A stretch of 64,000 nucleotides of DNA, taken from positions 27,991,262 through 28,055,261 of the forward strand of contig NC_069138.1 of the NCBI RefSeq assembly GCF_026914265.1, given 5' to 3'. Position 1 is the first letter of the stretch. Each line of letters opens with the position of its first letter. A program made the position numbers and the translations under genes. Origin of the DNA: Mya arenaria (Eukaryota > Mollusca > Bivalvia > Myida > Myidae). This document shows positions 60,201 through 64,000 of the stretch, piece by piece. Under the pieces are notes generated by a model. That model saw nothing but the letters and a program-made list of their open reading frames with translations. It made no database searches and was not told where the DNA came from.

Positions 60201-63200
60201 TTGCTTTACGGAATCGAATAACACAATATATTAGTTTGCTTTACGGAATCGTATAACACAATATATTAGTTTGCTTTACGGAAGCGTATAACACAATATA
60301 TGAGTTTGCTTTACGGAATCGTAAAACACAATATATAAGGTTGCTTTACGGAAGCGTAAAACACAATATATAAGTTTGCTTTACGGAAGCGTATAACACA
60401 ATATATAAGGTTCCTAATTACGGAAGCGTAAAAACACAATATATTAGTTTGCTTTACGGAAGCGTATAACACAATATATTAGTTTGCTTTACGGAAGCGT
60501 ATAACACAATATATTAGTTTGCTTTACGGAAGCGTATAACACAATATATTAGTTTGCTTTACGAAAGCGTATAACACAATATATTAGTTTGCTTTACGGG
60601 AGCGTACAACACAATATATAAGGTTCCTAATTACGGAAGCGTTCATCACAATATATTAGTTTGCTTTACGGAAGCGTACAACACAATATATAAGGTTCCT
60701 AATTACGGAAGCGTACAACACAATATATTAGTTTGCTTTACAGAAGCGTATAACACAATATATAAGGTTCCTAATTATGGAAACGTAAAACACAATATAT
60801 TAGTTTGCTTTACGGAAGCGAATAACACAATATATTAGATTTCTTTACGGGAGCGTACAACACAATAAATAAAGTTCCTAATTACGGAAGCGTTCATCAC
60901 AATATATTAGTTTGCTTTACGGAAGCGTACAACACAATATATAAGGTTCCTTATTACTGAAGCGTACAACACATTATATTTGTTTGCTTTATAGAAGCGT
61001 ACAACACAATATATAAGGTCCCTAATTACGGAAACGTTCAGCACAATATATTAGTTTGCTTTACGGTAGCGTACAACACAATATATAAGGTTCCTAATTA
61101 CGGAAGTGTACAACACAATATATAAGATTCCTAATTACGGAAGCGTATAACACAATATATTAGTTTGCTTTACAGAAGCGTACAACATAATACAGTAGGT
61201 TGCTTTAGGGAAGCGTACAACACAATATGTAAGGTTCCTAATTACGGAAGCGTACGGAATCGTATAACACAATATATTAGTTTGCTTTACGGAATCGTAT
61301 AACACAATATATTAGTTTGCTTTACGGAAGCGTAAAACACAATATATTAGTTTGCTTTACGGAATCGTAAAATACAATATATAAGGTTGCTTTACGGAAG
61401 CGTAAAACACAATATATAAGTTTGCTTTACGGAAGCGTATAACACAATATATAAGGTTCCTAATTACGGAAGCGTAAAAAACACAATATATTAGTTTGCT
61501 TTACGGAAGCGTATAACCCAATATATTAGTTTGCTTTACGGAAGCGTATAACACAATATATTAGTTTGCTTTACGGAATCGTATAACACAATATATTAGT
61601 TTGCTTTACGAAAGCGTATAACACAATATATTAGTTTGCTTTACGGGAGCGTACAACACAATATATAAGGTTCCTAATTACGGAAGCGTTCATCACAATA
61701 TATTAGTTTGCTTTACGGAAGCGTACAACACAATATATAAGGTTCCTAATTACGGAAGCGTACAACACAATATATTAGTTTGCTTTACAGAAGCGTATAA
61801 CACAATATATAAGGTTCCTAATTACGGAAGCGTAAAACACAATATATTAGTTTGCTTTACGGAAGCGTATAACACAATATATTAGTTTTCTTTACGGGAG
61901 CGTACAACACAATAAATAAAGTTCCTAATTACGGAAGCGTTCATCACAATATATTAGTTTGCTTTACGGAAGCGTACAACACAATATATAAGGTTCCTTA
62001 TTACTGAAGCGTACAACACAATATATTTGTTTGCTTTACAGAAGCATACAACACAATAAATAAGGTTCCTAATTACGGAAGTGTACAACACAATATAGAA
62101 GATTCCTAATTACGGAAGCGTATAACACAATATATTAGTTTGCTTTACAGAAGCGTACAACATAATACAGTAGGTTGCTTTAGGGAAGCGTACAACACAA
62201 TATATAAGGTTCCTAATTACGGAAACGTTCAACACAATATATTAGTTTGCTTTACGGAAGCGTACAACACTATTTATAAGGTTCCTAATTACGGAAGTGT
62301 ATAACACAATATATTAGTTTTCTTTACGGGAGCGTACAACACAATAAATAAAGTTCCTAATTACGGAAGCGTTCATCACAATATATAAGTTTGCTTTACG
62401 GAAGCGTACAACACAATATATAAGGTTCCTTATTACTGAAGCGTACAACACAATATATTTGTTTGCTTTACAGAAGCGTACAACACAATATATAAGGTTC
62501 CTAATTACGGAAGTGTACAACACAATATATAAGATTCCTAATTACGGAAGCGTATAACACAATTTATTAGTTTGCTTTACAGAAGCGTACAACATAATAC
62601 AGTAGGTTGCTTTAGGGAAGCGTACAACACAATATATAAGGTTCCTAATTAAGGAAACGTTCAACACAATATATTAGTTTGCTTTACGGAAGCGTACAAC
62701 ACTATATATAAGGTTCCTAATTACGGAAGTGTACTACACAATATATAAGATTCCTAATTACGGAAGCGTATAACACAATATATTAGTTTGCTTTACAGAA
62801 ACGTACAACATAATACAGTAGGTTGCTTTAGGGAAGCGTACAACACAATATATAAGGTTCCTAATTACGGAAACGTTCAACACAATATATTAGTTTGCTT
62901 TACGGAAGCGTACAACACTATATATAAGGTTCCTAATTACGGAAGTGTACAACACAATATATAAGATTCCTAATTACGGAAACGTATAACACAATATATT
63001 AGTTTGCTTTACAGAAACGTACAACATAATACAGTAGGTTGCTTTAGGGAAGCTTATAGCACAATATATAAGGTTCCTAATTACGGAGGTGTACAACACA
63101 ATATATAAGATTCCTAATTACGGAAGCGTATAACACAATATATTAGTTTGCTTTACAGAAGCGTACAACATAATACAGTAGGTTGCTTTAGGGAAGCGTA

Positions 63201-64000
63201 CAACACAATATATAAGGTTCCTAATTACGGAAGCGTACAACACAATATATAAGGTTCCTAATTACGGAAGCGTATAACACAATATATTAGTTTGCTTTAC
63301 AGAAGCGTACAACATAATACAGTAGGTTGCTTTAGGGAAGCGTATAACACAATATATAAAGTTCCTAATTACGGAAGCGTACAACACAATATATAAGGTT
63401 CCTAATTACGGAAGCGTATAACACAATATATAAGGTTCCTAATTACGGAAGTGTACAACACAATATATAAGATTCCTAATTACGGAAGCGTACAACACAA
63501 TATATTTGTTTGCTTTACGGAAGCGTACAACACAATATATAAGGTTCCTAATTACGGAAGCGTATAACACAATATATAAGGTTCCTAATTACGGAAGTGT
63601 ACAACACAATATAGAAGATTCCTAATTACGGAAGCGTATAACACAATATATTAGTTTGCTTTACAGAAGCGTACAACATAATACAGTAGGTTGCTTTAGG
63701 GAAGCGTACAACACAATATATAAGGTTCCTAATTACGGAAACGTTCAACACAATATATTAGTTTGCTTTACGGAAGCGTACAACACTATATATAAGGTTC
63801 CTAATTACGGAAGTGTATAACACAATATATTAGTTTTCTTTACGGGAGCGTACAACACAATAAATAAAGTTCCTAATTACGGAAGCGTTCATCACAATAT
63901 ATAAGTTTGCTTTACGGAAGCGTACAACACAATATATAAGGTTCCTTATTACTGAAGCGTACAACACAATATATTTGTTTGCTTTACAGAAGCGTACAAC
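57230..64000. repeat. Large satellite array, 35-37-bp units, running off the window
   Basis: Roughly 185-190 tandem units share a core (T)TACGGAAGCGTACAACACAA. Two main variants exist: TATATTAGTTTGCTTTACGG (35 bp) and TATATAAGGTTCCTAATTACGG (37 bp). Higher-order structure is visible. A multi-unit block containing CAGAAGCGTACAACATAATA and AGTAGGTTGCTTTAGGGAAG recurs at about 61165, 62150, 62580, 62800, 63010, 63160, 63300 and 63670. Sequence around 60170-60960 is repeated at about 61260-61990. Open frames at 59136-59339 and 62314-62523 are products of the repeat. Confidence 0.97.

Noticed and set aside
59136..62523. Open frames and possible CRISPR-like regular spacing in the 35-37-bp satellite
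   Set aside because: Units are contiguous without unique spacers, which excludes a CRISPR array, and the open frames are pure repeat.

Overview
This window looks like nuclear DNA of a marine invertebrate, most likely a mollusc and plausibly a bivalve. It is AT-rich, its genes are split by GT-AG introns, and it carries many short inverted-repeat elements, tRNA-headed SINEs, LINE fragments, long TAA/TTA microsatellites and large tandem repeats. No bacterial, phage or CRISPR features are visible. The organism is inferred from repeat style and gene families; no species can be named.

Four multi-exon genes plus one gene tail can be rebuilt from splice sites and reading-frame phase. (1) 349-2529, plus strand: the 3' part of a beta-propeller-like protein ending in a basic stretch and a CaaX-type box. 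(2) 4716-9788, plus: a complete zeta-crystallin-type quinone oxidoreductase with two tandem versions of its third exon; the frame requires that exactly one is used. (3) 12790-18740 and (4) 21391-30895, plus: tandem paralogues encoding secreted proteins with two Ly6/uPAR-like (LU) domains. Each gene has nine coding exons, and each LU domain comes from three exons with the same phase pattern. (5) 56446 down to about 40689, minus: a large immunoglobulin-superfamily receptor with at least eight Ig exons, a transmembrane exon, and a cytoplasmic tail built from two cassettes. Each cassette is a 16-nt microexon plus an exon carrying two tyrosine motifs; the first exon gives a perfect YxxL-x8-YxxL (ITAM-like) pattern.

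Mobile DNA and repeats fill the rest. A broken Ty3/gypsy-type integrase lies between the two LU genes. Two LINE remnants in opposite orientation enlarge one intron of the second LU gene to 6.3 kb. Another LINE 3' end lies in an Ig-gene intron. A block of the Ig gene (48079-50258 and 50688-53478) is recently duplicated; one copy lacks an Ig exon without breaking the frame. An array of perfect palindromes lies at 34309-35204, and a satellite of about 35-37 bp fills 57230 to the window end.

Most noteworthy are the ITAM/ITIM-like tail with microexon cassettes, the frame-enforced exon pair in the quinone oxidoreductase, and an intronic minisatellite in the LU gene whose every unit copies the neighbouring 3' splice site and the first bases of its exon.
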